64,000 nt of DNA from the NCBI GenBank assembly GCA_022606425.2, contig JAHDVF020000992.1:186001-250000 (forward strand), in the 5' to 3' direction. The position numbers were made by a program, and so were the translations under genes. Under the pieces are notes generated by a model. It saw nothing but the letters and a program-made list of their open reading frames with translations, had not been told where the DNA came from and made no database searches. Positions 40,951 through 50,515 of the stretch are shown piece by piece. The stretch is from Lepidostoma basale (taxonomy: Eukaryota > Arthropoda > Insecta > Trichoptera > Lepidostomatidae). Numbering within the stretch: the first letter of the stretch is position 1; every line of letters begins with the position of its first letter.

Positions 40951-41689
40951 ACATGCTGTATTTATTTAATTGTATGATTGTTCATTTGTTTGTGTATTAA
41001 CGATCACTGCATTTTACCCTACTTTAAATGTTTAAAAAGGTCACCACCTAATTTGGAAGACAATTCAAGACCAGTTATTTATTAAGAAAAATAAATGACT
41101 CGAAAGTTGAGTGATGTCAACATATCCCATCTAATCTCCGTTATAATGCTTTCCCAAAGCAGCTACTGATCCACAAGCAAAAAAAAAGGCAAAGTACAAA
41201 GCCATCAATCATCTCGGAAGAATTGCCGCTTTATTCGGATAACCGAGGCTGTGCTGCTGCGAATTATACTCCTCGCTGTTTCTTGCATCACTCCAGTGGC
41301 ACGGACCCGACTCTTGCGAGGCTTCCAACTCCTACTTATATTTAAATCTTGTTTTTATAGCAGCCTCCATTATTCAAACCGGAGAAATGATTTCATCCAC
41401 AAAACGAATTCAAAAACTTTGTTACGCTTTCATTTATTTTGATTGATAATTGTTTAATTGGTTTATCATTAGTTATTGTAAATACAAATACGCGCAGTAT
41501 TCTGCCATTGCTCTTGTGCTCCTGGTCTGCTGTTTTATCCGAAGTTGACGACTAGTTCTTATTGTATATGTGTACCAGTAATATTTACAATTACAGTTTA
41601 TAATTGTAAATAAAACACTTGTTTTTCACCACTTGAGTATTATATTTTACACGACTAGTTTAGGAAGTTTAAATATAAACTTGATAGAA
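40951..41689. other. Unassigned DNA
   Basis: No recognised features. The small open frame at 41251-41442 has no motif. Confidence 0.4.
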
Positions 41690-41990
41690 GATAGATACAA
41701 AGTCATGTTTTGGACAACCAGTCCTTCTTCAGTGATACATATTATAAAGATATATACAGATTTAAATAATATAAAATTGTTTACATGATCTGACAGATGT
41801 TATAAAGATTTATAACATCTGTCAGATCAAGTGAACAATTTTATAATATTTTAAATCTGTATGTATCTTTATAATATGTATCACTGAAGAAGGACTGGTT
41901 GTCCGAAACATGTCTATGTAATTTTAATTTTTCTAATGTAAGTGTTGTATAAACAAAGTGTATAAAAAATAAAAATAAAAAATAAAGCAA
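41690..41990. mobile_element. U-type foldback element (inverted pair)
   Basis: Palindrome centred near 41817 (ACATCTGTCAGATC boxes). Minus core at 41700-41735 (CTGAAGAA, GGAC-TGGTT-GTCC, AAAACATG) and plus core at 41882-41914 (CTGAAGAA, GGAC-TGGTT-GTCC, GAAACATGTC). The right end has AGTGTTGTATAAACAAAG and then the box CAACACAAAGTATGGCGAAT. Confidence 0.75.
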
Positions 41991-42160
41991 TTACAACACA
42001 AAGTATGGCGAATATAGAAGAAAAACACTGCACTTTGTTTTTCACCAATATGCGGTTATTTTAATTGCCGACTAGTTTCGCTTGTACCCAAAGTGCAGTG
42101 TTTTTTTTTTGTTTTATTTCAAATATAAATAATAATAAAAAAGTAGAAAAACAGTTTTTT
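41991..42160. mobile_element. D-type foldback remnant joined to U-type end
   Basis: The U-type terminal box (41995-42025) runs into a D-type arm (TTTTTCACCAATATGCGGTT, GCCGACTAGTTTCGCTTGTA at 42067). The core lacks its CTGAGGAA half. Confidence 0.55.
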
Positions 42161-42772
42161 TTCATTAACATTTTTTTAGAACCCCTTTTATATTTTATAG
42201 AAATAAAGTAAATAAACTGTAAAATTATAATAACCCATTTTAACACAAACGTATTCAGTCTTAAAGCCTTCTGTAAAGACTTTAACTCCGTTCTTGTATA
42301 TTAAATGTAGGAATGTGGTATTTCTTAGAACGTTCATAACAACTAAAACGAAATCTTTTAATGTATGTAGTAAATTTCATTTGATTAGAGTTATTTCGTT
42401 ATAATATTATAACATCGTAGATACAATAAAGAATAGATACTTTTCTTATCGTTTATCTTGTTAACATACGGGCATTTTTGTAGAGTAAAAAGGGACGCTA
42501 CCTTCTGATAAATACTGTTGGAACTACCTAAATCTGTCAATGTCATCTTGATATTTTCTTCGATACCGAGAGCAAGATAAAACTATTTTAAACCAAATTT
42601 TTATAACATGAAAAGATAATAAAAGACATTAGGATTCTGGGAATATCAGATAAAATGGTTATGAAACATTATGAACATTTAAAAAATATTTATATTACTT
42701 AATTATGTATACAGGATGTTCTGAATTAAGTGTGAAAAAATTAACTTCTTTAATTTATTGATATTTTATAAT
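42161..42772. other. Unassigned A/T-rich DNA
   Basis: No features seen. Confidence 0.4.
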
Positions 42773-42880
42773 AAGGCATTAACACTGTGGAGTTCTACAC
42801 TGCCGTTTTTTTTAAACTAACTAACTAACCATGACGCCGTCTCCCCAAAAGAGTAGGCAGAAAGAACAGCATATGTAGCC
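42773..42880 (-). pseudogene. Foldback terminal box and RTE-A 3' tip
   Basis: 42773-42797 is the foldback terminal box AAGGCATTAACACTGTGGAG. 42817-42875 is the RTE-A tip on the minus strand (GACGGCGTCATGG, GTTAGTTAGTTAG). Confidence 0.65.
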
Positions 42881-42907
42881 TTTCACATTGCGTTAATAAA
42901 GATTTTC

Positions 42908-43178
42908 TGCTTAATGCTTACATCTATTCTTAATAGATGGCGCTAGTGTAGATTGAACTAATAACATGTGAAGTGTGATGCAACATAGTAGTATATATAC
43001 AACTTCCAAAAATTTGTCAGACGCGGTGTTCGTAAGAAGGGCGGAATGGAGAAAGTTGTTAACATAAAGATATCGCTTAACCCAACCAATGATAGGTCAT
43101 AAGTCCTGTAAACGCCTCGACCACCATATTCTGTTTCCAAAAAACAATTTACATTTTCGTCTCTATTGGGATACAATC
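42908..43178. mobile_element. R3 repeat
   Basis: Aligned with 28007-28330: TCTGCTTAATGCTTA, ATAGATGGC, ACAACTTCCAAAAATTTGTC, CAACCAATGATAGGTCATAA, GTCTCTATTGGGATACAAT. Same orientation. It contains an expanded CTCGACCACCATATTCTG region that recurs at 47920. Confidence 0.65.
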
Positions 43179-43219
43179 AATCCTTAAAAACGATATAAAC
43201 TGTTTAAGCGACATGAACT

Positions 43220-43280
43220 TTTAAATCGTTCTCCTGATGATGAAAGTATAAAACCTTCTAAACAAGTTGAGAAAAATAAG
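43220..43280 (+). ncRNA. Hammerhead-ribozyme-like motif, I type
   Basis: TTCTC, CTGATGAT, GAAAG-loop-CCTTC (one mismatch), TAAACAAGTT, GAGAA. Helix I TTCTC/GAGAA is 5 bp and perfect. The GAAAC box is mutated to TAAAC, so probably inactive. Confidence 0.4.
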
Positions 43281-43845
43281 CTCAAAAGTGGAAAAATTCT
43301 TAAATTTTATCACAAATCCTTTTATATCAAATAATTGTCAGAACAATGTAATTAAAGAAAATATTTAGTAATTAAAAAAATCGTACCTTTATTGTTTTAT
43401 TACGTTAATAATCTAACTATATAATATGTTTGTTTTCGGGTGGTTTACGAGTGTGATAAATAAAGTCACAAGTTGTAATCATAATTATTAACATATAAAC
43501 AATTGTTAAATAATGTGGGGAGGAAGAGAAAAGACGTGGTTGTAGAGGTCCTTGCGCGAGAACGTGTTCGAGAAAAGAGAGTCTGCGCACGAAGACGTCC
43601 GTGCGCGAGGACGTGTCTGGAGCCAGTGTGTGCACTACGGTAGGACTCTTGCCTATATTGTAATGTAGATGACAATATTACTTTATCGATGTGCAGACAC
43701 AAAATGTCGACCTGAGTTACGGGATTGATATTTCAGCATATGTGTTATTGTAATTCAATAATAATCACTAACATATCCCGATTTAGTTTTTTTCCAAACT
43801 ACGAAGGAATTAAAAAATATAAGTTACTTTATTACTAACTAACTA
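43281..43845. other. Unassigned DNA
   Basis: A GC-richer patch at 43515-43650 has repeated GCGCGAG/ACGTG motifs (CTTGCGCGAGAACGTG, CCGTGCGCGAGGACGTG), an imperfect short tandem. No gene seen. Confidence 0.4.
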
Positions 43846-43953
43846 ACTAATCTTATCGCCGTTTCTCCGGAGGGGTAGACAGACAGGATGGACTACCATA
43901 CTGCTATGTTCTGACATATCTCTCGAGCTTCCTCTAGATTCATACATCGTAAC
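43846..43953 (-). pseudogene. RTE-A LINE 3' end, cut by a hAT MITE
   Basis: Minus strand MYESRGSSRDMSEHSS and the closing block with the GTTAGTTAGTTAG tail. The hAT element begins immediately after the ATCGTAAC duplication. Confidence 0.75.
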
Positions 43954-44204
43954 CAGTGCCGGTACTCTCATAGAAGCCCAGAAGCCCGGCACGTGTAAGA
44001 AATTTTGAATTAAAACCTCTTCTGGCTTACAGAGGTTCAGCTCTTGTGTAGCTATTCCTCTTACGTCTGATGGGAACATTGTTGGAAGGTAATTTGGTGG
44101 GGTGTAAGTTTATACGAGAGCATGATAACCTAGATTTGGGGGTTTTGATTCAAAATTTCTTACGCAAGCCGGGCTTCTGGGCTTCTATGGGAGTACCGCC
44201 ACTG
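43954..44204. mobile_element. hAT-type MITE with captured LINE fragment
   Basis: Long terminal inverted repeats (about 37-40 bp) start CAGTGCCGGTACTCTCATAG at the left and CAGTGGCGGTACTCCCATAG at the right (reversed). An exact 8-bp duplication ATCGTAAC lies at 43946-43953 and 44205-44212. 44019-44101 is the reverse complement of the Jockey-like 3' region at 39722-39812 (minus-strand reading MFPSDVRGIATQELNLCKPE). Confidence 0.9.
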
Positions 44205-44212
44205 ATCGTAAC

Positions 44213-44816
44213 GTTATAATTAGTTAAAATTCTTAGTTAAAAATATTCACTGCGCTGTTTTTTATTAAAAAAAACAGATTTTTTTTATAACATCATGTAT
44301 ACACAAGTTTGTTAACATTTATTATCGGGTTTGCAGTCTAGCTTAGGAGCTCCACATTTTAAGATACAATCGTAATCAGATAAAGAGAGATGAAGCTGTA
44401 GCGGCCGGTCCACGGGCCGAGGTAGCCCCGTCACTGTCAGAGGGAGATTGACGTCAGAGATGCGCCATCCTCCATCCCGCTAATGAGTAGACTCTGAACC
44501 CAATTAATGCTACAGGTGTATTCAGGTGTTATCACAACCCGTGTTTCGCTCCAAACTAAACTACAATGAGCCCCGTCGTCGGTACGTCATAATCGCCTTT
44601 TATGAAATGCCGAAGAATGCATGTATATTCTTGTAATGAATACACTAATGAATTGGTGAATAGTTGTATTGCTGTGTTACCTAATCTATCATTTGCTCAA
44701 CAATATCGGATATTAGCATTAACATATTTTCAAAATCTCGGTTTCTTTATAATTATTCGCGATTCTAAAAGGATTTTTTAATAGCTTTGAAAAACCCGAC
44801 TTCCCATTCCAAAAAT
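44213..44816. other. Unassigned DNA with a GC-rich patch
   Basis: 44395-44600 is markedly GC-richer (GCGGCCGGTCCACGGGCCGA, GAGCCCCGTCGTCGG). It could be an exon, promoter or old repeat; no frame of note. Confidence 0.35.
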
Positions 44817-45308
44817 GTATAGGATTTTTTTTAGAGGTTTGATTTTTAAAGAGGCAACATTATTTCCACAGACTGCCAATTTAACAATTGACAGTTGATT
44901 TGTAGTCAATACGTTTTGCCATTTTACCCAGTTGCTCGATACAGTTGTGAAATATCGGACTTCACGATTGCGCTTCATTTGAACTAGCCGTGGCGCTCAT
45001 ATTCCCAGAATCATATTAAAACAATAATGGCATAAAATTATCTATTAAATAAAGCCAATATCATAAACAGTCACATTGTTTAAAGTGTTTTTTTTTTCAT
45101 TTTGAATTTGTATACCTCTAATAAAAACACCCTTATACACATTGTTATGGCAATCGTGAATTCCAATTTTCGACACCTTTATTGAGCAATTACGTAAAAT
45201 GGCAAAACATATTAATTTCAAATCAACTATCAATTGTCAAATTGACATTCTGTAAAAACAAAGTTGCCAGTTTAAAAACCAAACCTCTATAAAAAACATC
45301 CCTATATA
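44817..45308. mobile_element. Long inverted-repeat element
   Basis: Arms of about 155 bp (44817-44975 and 45145-45308) are inverted at roughly 75-80% identity by eye. Paired boxes include ATAGGATTTTTTTTAGAGGT with CCTCTATAAAAAACATCCCT, TTGACAGTTGATTTG with CAAATCAACTATCAA, and CGTTTTGCCATTTTAC with GTAAAATGGCAAAAC. No ORF; ends and duplication are unclear. Confidence 0.65.
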
Positions 45309-45392
45309 AGACCTCCCCATTTATAATTTCTAGAATGTGAAGTATTGGGACTTGTGGATATCCAAAATTATAATGTTTGCCTAATAAAAATA

Positions 45393-45765
45393 ACCTAACT
45401 AACCATCACGCCGTCTCCCCAAATGGACGGCCACGCTTTTTACTTTCCTTCCATACTTCTCTCGATTCCTCAAAATTCATACATCGTGTCATGCATGTAC
45501 GTCGATTTCTCCGACTCCTCACGTGGCTGAAATTCAATGTTTGATTTATTTGATCGTGCCAAGTTTTCCTCGGTCTTCCTCTATTTCTACTTTCATTTAT
45601 GTCGTGTATGGAAAATCTGTGTATGATAAGGCCGATTGAAAATAGTAGAAGTGAATGCGATGGAATGAAAGTGTTATGAACAAAATAATGAAAAGAACGT
45701 TAAGGTGATTTTGACACATGGAGAAAATTAATGAAAAAATATTGTATTTTAACAATGTAAATGTT
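45393..45765 (-). pseudogene. RTE-A LINE with inverted 5' segment
   Basis: 45393-45605 is the minus-strand 3' part (tail, closing block, RACMTRCMNF, RNRGRPRKTWHDQINQTLNF-like up to DINES). 45605-45765 is plus-strand and codes the preceding element segment (MENLCMIRPIEN, RSECDGM, NEKILYFNNVN). The two segments meet at the same element position in opposite directions, as expected from twin priming. Confidence 0.7.
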
Positions 45766-46027
45766 TACTTAGGAAATTGAAAATACTTTGTTTAGTCCAC
45801 AAAATATTAAAAAATATTAAAAAAACACTGCATGTTTTGGAGGATACCTCCAAACCTCCATCTTGTATTATATTCTATTTTATTATATTTTTACTCCTGA
45901 AGATGGAGGTATCCTCCGAAACATGTCGTGTTTTTAAATATTTTTTAAATATTTTCTGTATTAAACAAAATTATTTTCAATTTCTTAATTAAATTTCTAT
46001 GGAATTACACAGTGTCAATGTCTTAGC
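45766..46027. mobile_element. A-type foldback element (inverted pair)
   Basis: Arm GGAAATTGAAAATACTTTG, minus core half at 45826-45860, plus core at 45891-45935, then the mirror arm and the terminal box TATGGAATTACACAGTGTCA at 45998. Confidence 0.75.
45891..45935 (+). ncRNA. Hammerhead-ribozyme-like motif, A type
   Basis: CTGAAGAT, perfect 5-bp hairpin GGAGG-TAT-CCTCC, GAAACATGTC, GTG. This is the best A-type core: the CTGANGA and GAAAC boxes are both intact. Helix I is interrupted (ACTC against GTGT; consensus ACAC). Confidence 0.5.
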
Positions 46028-46144
46028 GTTAAATATGTAAATGTTTGGTTACTTTTACAATATAACTCATCACTGCATCAAATTCGCATTTTATTATCCC
46101 TTCTAAAATAATTTTCCAGAGAAATATCACAGCGGGCATCGAAA

Positions 46145-46295
46145 GAGTTCCTGAATGGGCACCAAGGTATAAGAAGGGCAGTATGCAGACCAAGGCTATG
46201 GTGGGAAGACGAAATTGAGAGGGATGCAACCCAGCTGCTGCGAATAAAGAATTGACGGGTCGCAGCTAAGGACAGATCTCCTGATACTTAGTCAC
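46145..46295 (+). pseudogene. RTE-I LINE C-terminal scrap
   Basis: Reads RRAVCRPRLWWEDEIERDAT, QLLRIKN, stop, RVAAKDRS. RPxxxWxDEIxRDA...AxDRxxW is the usual C-terminal end of an RTE-group protein; distinct from the other families here. Confidence 0.55.
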
Positions 46296-46394
46296 AAACA
46301 CGGTATGTAACAATAAAATCAACATTCGCGATAAGTGTGTTGACAAGAATTTAATTAGTCATTCAAAAAGCGGGATAGTTAACAGATAATCTCG

Positions 46395-47155
46395 TAAACC
46401 GGGTGGATGCGGAGCGGAAACTTTGTAGACTTCACGAGGAAGCGGCAAAAGTAGGTCTCAAGATTAACATGTCCAAGACAGTAGACCTACGAGTGTCCAC
46501 AAATGACTCCACCCCAATCTTGCTCCACGGTGTCCCCCTTGTGACCACGACCAGCTTCTGCTACCTCGGTAGTATGATAGCAGGCTCAGGAGGTACGGAG
46601 GAGGATGTAGCCAGCAGACTTGACAAGGCAAGGGGAGCTTTCGCTATGCTTCGCCCTGTATGGCGCTCCGGTATCATTTCGAGAAAGCTCAAGCTCCAAG
46701 TATTCAGCAGTAACGTTAAAAGCGTACTGCTGTACGGATGTGAGACTTGGAAGTCTACCGCAGACGTTATTGGTAAACTCCAGGTGTTTATAAATAGGTG
46801 CCTTCGCTCAATATTCAAAATCTATTGGCCCCAAACAGTGTCAAATGCCGTTCTCTGAACCATGGCAGGCGAAAAGCCAATTAGAGAACAAGTCGCTAGG
46901 CGCAAGTGGCAGTGGATCGGTCACACTCTGAGACGGAACCCAGCCTGCATCGCTCAGGGCGCACTAGACTGGTCCCCTATGGGGGGAAAGAGAAAGCGAG
47001 GCAGACCTAGAGCCACCTGGAGAAGAACCCTGCAGGGCGAGGTTAAGGCAGCAGGTCTCACTTGGGACGATGTTAAGCATCAGGCATGCGATAGAGTCGG
47101 GTGGAGAAGATTCCTTGAGGCCCACGGAGGTGTGACAGGACAAAAAGAAGAAGTA
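46395..47155 (+). pseudogene. RTE-F LINE ORF 3' half, one in-frame stop
   Basis: A continuous frame from about 46403 to the stop near 47147, broken only by TGA at 46856-46858. Landmarks: EEAAKVGLKINMSKTVDLRV (after RT motif C), FCYLGSMIAGSGGTEEDVAS, GIISRKLKLQVFSSNVKSVL, LYGCETWKSTADVIGKLQVF, GEKPIREQVARRKWQWIGHT, GKRKRGRPRATWRRTLQGEV and LTWDDVKHQACDRVGWRRFL. The end is GGVTGQKEE with an AAGAAG tail. The RT motifs A to C and the endonuclease are missing by 5' truncation. It is the best-preserved coding remnant of this family in the window. Confidence 0.9.
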
Positions 47156-47789
47156 ATTTATAACAGTTTCAAGTATTTGTTTCCAAATCATTATTAGATA
47201 TGAAGAGTTCTAAAAAAAATCAAGTAAAACGAGGAATATACAGAATCAATTAATCCATTTTTTAGATTATAGTAACGTGCTGCAGAAACAACCGATAACT
47301 GTGCGGCTGTTGAACAATTCGGTATCACAGAAAATTATGTTAGACGTTGGCATTTATAAAAATTAAACACGATTTGATGAATGCACATTCTTCCAGAAGA
47401 ATATTAAGGGGTCTAAAAATAGACAATAATAATCAATTGATAGTAAAATACATAACTTATAGCAAAATTTCATTATGGTGAGGAATTTTTTTTCCATAAA
47501 GCTGGTTAAAAATGGGGTCACCTTATTTCATTTTATTTATTTCGGGAAATACAATCATAACAACAACCAAAGTAACAATAATTAAAAAAAACAATAAATT
47601 CAAATCATAAAAAATATTTAATGACGACTTTAGTGCGCCGTTTTCTCAAAACAATAACCCTAAGGGCTTGCTAGGAAAAAACTAACATAAATCTGTAGTC
47701 TCAAGTACTGTTTTCATTTCCTTTAAAATCTGCTGCATTCAGATAAAATCATCAATTTTATTAAAACACTTATTGTAGCTATTACATAT
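47156..47789. other. Unassigned A/T-rich DNA
   Basis: No features seen. Confidence 0.4.
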
Positions 47790-47945
47790 CCGACATATCA
47801 CCGCGCTTTGAGCGTCATTGGTGCAGTAAACAAGAAGATGGAATGGCGGAATCGGGAATGTTGTTAACATAAAGCGATCGCTTAACCCAACCAATGACAG
47901 GTCATAAGTCCCGTAAGCGCCTCGACCACCATATTCTGTTTCAAA
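47790..47945. mobile_element. R3 repeat, truncated
   Basis: GTTGTTAACATAAAGCGATC, GCTTAACCCAACCAATGACA, GTCATAAGTCCCGTAAGCGC, CTCGACCACCATATTCTGTT, same orientation as the other two copies. The left part differs (CACCGCGCTTTGAGCGTCAT). Confidence 0.65.
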
Positions 47946-48689
47946 AAATAAAAACAATTTTTCCCCGCAATGGGTAAAATCCAGTATTTGTCTACAAGTA
48001 TTTGTATACATTCAAAATGGTATATTTTCATGTTATGGAATATAACGGTTTTCTTCTTTGTCACTCTCTTAAAAAATGAAAGTTGGGTATTGCTTCTTAA
48101 TAACACACAATGTTTTTTATGTTACATGACATGTGTCAAGCAAATTGTAATGTGTTTGTAAAATCTCCAACATGAGTAGGTGTATACTCGTATACTCCTA
48201 CTTGAGATAAATATAAGCAAAATTAGCACCATGTTTGCAATAAAAGTATTCTTCAGCTAATGAGCTTTTTTTATGTAATTATTCGCAATCATTTTTAATG
48301 CGAAGCAAGGCGTTAAGTTGCTCGTTGATTAGGCAAGCAATTTACATTTCGGTCATTTGGGCTACTTTGATGAACCATCTAAAACATACTAGTTTTTTTA
48401 TATGTGTATATATATAATATTAGCAACGTTGTTTCTTAACTATCGATTGTGTGTTACAAAGTACCAACATTACAACGTGATGTGGTAGATATTGATGTTT
48501 AACAATGTATCATTTTTTTGTTATACGGGTGAGCGTTGAACAAACTTAAGAAATTCAGTCATTTTGCTGATGGTGAAATTCACAATTTACTATCACTAGA
48601 TTACAACTATCACCAAATTACCAATCTTTACCCTAATTAAATAAACCATTTTTAATTTATTTTTAAAATAACACGAAATTAATGTTTCT
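47946..48689. other. Unassigned A/T-rich DNA
   Basis: No features seen. Confidence 0.4.
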
Positions 48690-48870
48690 TTTTTTATATA
48701 CTTTGTGTACAACACTCACATTTACAATATTTAAAAAAAATAATGAAATATCAAACATGTTTCGGACTGACCAGCCCTTCACCAGTGATATTATATACAT
48801 AAATATTTAAAATATTATAAAATTGTTTACAAATATGCTCAGTTTTGACAGATATAATAATGATTTATTT
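48690..48870 (-). mobile_element. B-type foldback half
   Basis: End box TTTGTGTACAACACTCACAT, minus-strand core at 48747-48792, arm ATTATAAAATTGTTTACAAA, then GCTCAGTTTTGACAGATAT, where the mirror half would begin; the mirror is missing. Confidence 0.7.
48747..48792 (-). ncRNA. Hammerhead-ribozyme-like motif, B type (best copy)
   Basis: Minus strand: AATATCA, CTGGTGAA, hairpin GGGCTG-GT-CAGTCC, GAAACATGTT, TGATATT. Helix I AATATCA/TGATATT is a perfect 7-bp match. Helix II is 6 bp with one G-U. One core base is changed (CTGG for CTGA). Compared with 3657-3703 and 3843-3888, helix I keeps pairing through an A-U/G-U change. Confidence 0.5.
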
Positions 48871-49247
48871 TGGAATGTTTATGCTTTTGTATAAATATTA
48901 TGAATAAATTTAAAATAATAATTATAGTTCTTATTGGGGTTCAGGTATTAACTTACAACAAAGGAAATAAATCAAAGATTGGATTTGACGTTAAATTTTT
49001 ATCTTTATTTAATTTCTAAAATTACGAGATTGTTCAAAGTTATATTTCTATTATTAACATGCAGAATTTCAACGCCATTATCTTTATTAAAAGAATGATA
49101 TTTTTTATATATAAAATTATATACCACATCACCTTTTAATGTAGCTTGAAAATAATTTACTTTTTTAACCTTTAGTGAGTCAATTGATGCATTTAGAATC
49201 AGTTGCTAATTTTTTTATATAAAATTTAAAAAAAAACTCAATATTAA
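48871..49247. other. Unassigned A/T-rich DNA
   Basis: No features seen. Confidence 0.4.
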
Positions 49248-49580
49248 CATACTAACCATTACGCCGTCTATACGAAGAGGTAGGCAGAAATAATGGACCG
49301 CCACAATCTTCATTACTGACATACTTCTATCGAATCCTCTACATTCATACATCGTGTCATGCACGCACTTCGATTTCTTCGACGAATGCTCATGTGGCCG
49401 ACATTTAATATTTGATCGATTTGACTGTGTCGTCTTTATCTCGGTCTTTTTTATCGTTTGTTTCGTTTACATATACACTCGCTATCATTATTTTTTCCCA
49501 TGTGTTCAAACCATCTTAAGACCCTCGTTATTTTGTTCACAACACTTTCCTTCGCACTGAATTCACTTCTTATATTTGCT
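49248..49580 (-). pseudogene. RTE-A LINE fragment
   Basis: Minus strand from SECSAKESV, FKMV-THGK region (diverged, FGHMER partly lost) through RACMTRCMNVE to the GACGGCGTAATGGTTAGTATG end. Frameshifted throughout. Confidence 0.75.
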
Positions 49581-49599
49581 TTTATTATATACAAAAGCT

Positions 49600-49809
49600 C
49601 GTTTGAAACCAATTACTGCATATATTTTTTTAGCAATTATATTGATTCTCGTGACGTTTGATAGGTAGCTAATCTATCGCCATTTTATTGTCATGTGAAT
49701 TCTACACCAGACCAAAGGCAGTGTAACAATCACACTGCTATCGCCGGAAATCGATCTCAGGACCTTCGGTGTAGCAGTCGTAGCTCTTGCAACTCTGTCA
49801 CTAAGGACG
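49600..49809 (-). mobile_element. tRNA-derived SINE
   Basis: Minus strand: A-box region TAGTGACAGAGTTGC (diverged), B box degraded (GAGATCGATTTCC), body intact (AATTCACATGACAATAAAAT, ATAGATTAGCTACCTATCA). Confidence 0.75.
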
Positions 49810-49856
49810 TCGATGTTAAATAAATAGTTTATAATAGTAAACACGATTGTTTAGTG

Positions 49857-50012
49857 GTTTTACTTGGATTAAATTTACATTAATTATATAAATTGTGGCA
49901 AAATTGTTTTGTCAGTTTGAGAATGCCCTCGCAAGGCGAACAAATTTGTCACAATTTGCATAATTTATATAAATTAAATCCAAGTAAACTGTAATGCAGT
50001 TTTACAAAACTA
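49857..50012. mobile_element. J-like foldback element, 155 bp
   Basis: Inverted arms TTACTTGGATTAAATTTACA / AATTAAATCCAAGTAAAC, with AAATTGTGGCAAAATTG / ACAAATTTGTCACAATTT. The centre reads TTTGAGAAT, GCC-CTCGCAA-GGC, GAAC, a J-type core with one base missing from GAAAC. Confidence 0.6.
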
Positions 50013-50045
50013 ATACCTCAACAATCAATTAAATATATAGTTTTA

Positions 50046-50098
50046 TATCGTTCTTCCATTGACGAAAATATAAAACCTTCGAGATAGGTTGGGAAAAA
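50046..50098 (+). mobile_element. I-type foldback core, decayed
   Basis: ATATCGTTCTTCCATTGACG, AAAATATAAAACCTTCGAGA, TAGGTTGGGAAAAAA resembles 43220-43280 but has lost the catalytic-core look. Confidence 0.4.
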
Positions 50099-50515
50099 AG
50101 GGCCTATTTGGAAAAAAATTATTTCATAAAAAAATCATCATAACGTTGAAGCCTTTAGTTTATAAATCATTGCCGTTTTGAAAGTATTCACTATGCCATG
50201 AGCACATAGATAATATTTGCAAGATGGAGCTTTTCTGGGCCGTTAGTGTGTGTATCGTGCCGTGATCCCGTATTTTATATCGAGTTATAAATGTGAAATT
50301 AATGTAAAATACGACTACAATCGTATTTTTACTCCTTATAAGGTGTTACAAACATTTTAATATACTATATTTGTGTTTCCGCAGTGCCGGTATTTAAATT
50401 TTACTCTGTCTAACTCTGTCAATTTGTTAACTTTATAAAAGTGATAGTAATACGCGATTGAATTGAACGCACATTGAATCGTATAATATAGTTTTTATAC
50501 ATCTTCGGTATGTAA
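50099..50515. other. Unassigned DNA
   Basis: No features seen. Confidence 0.4.
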
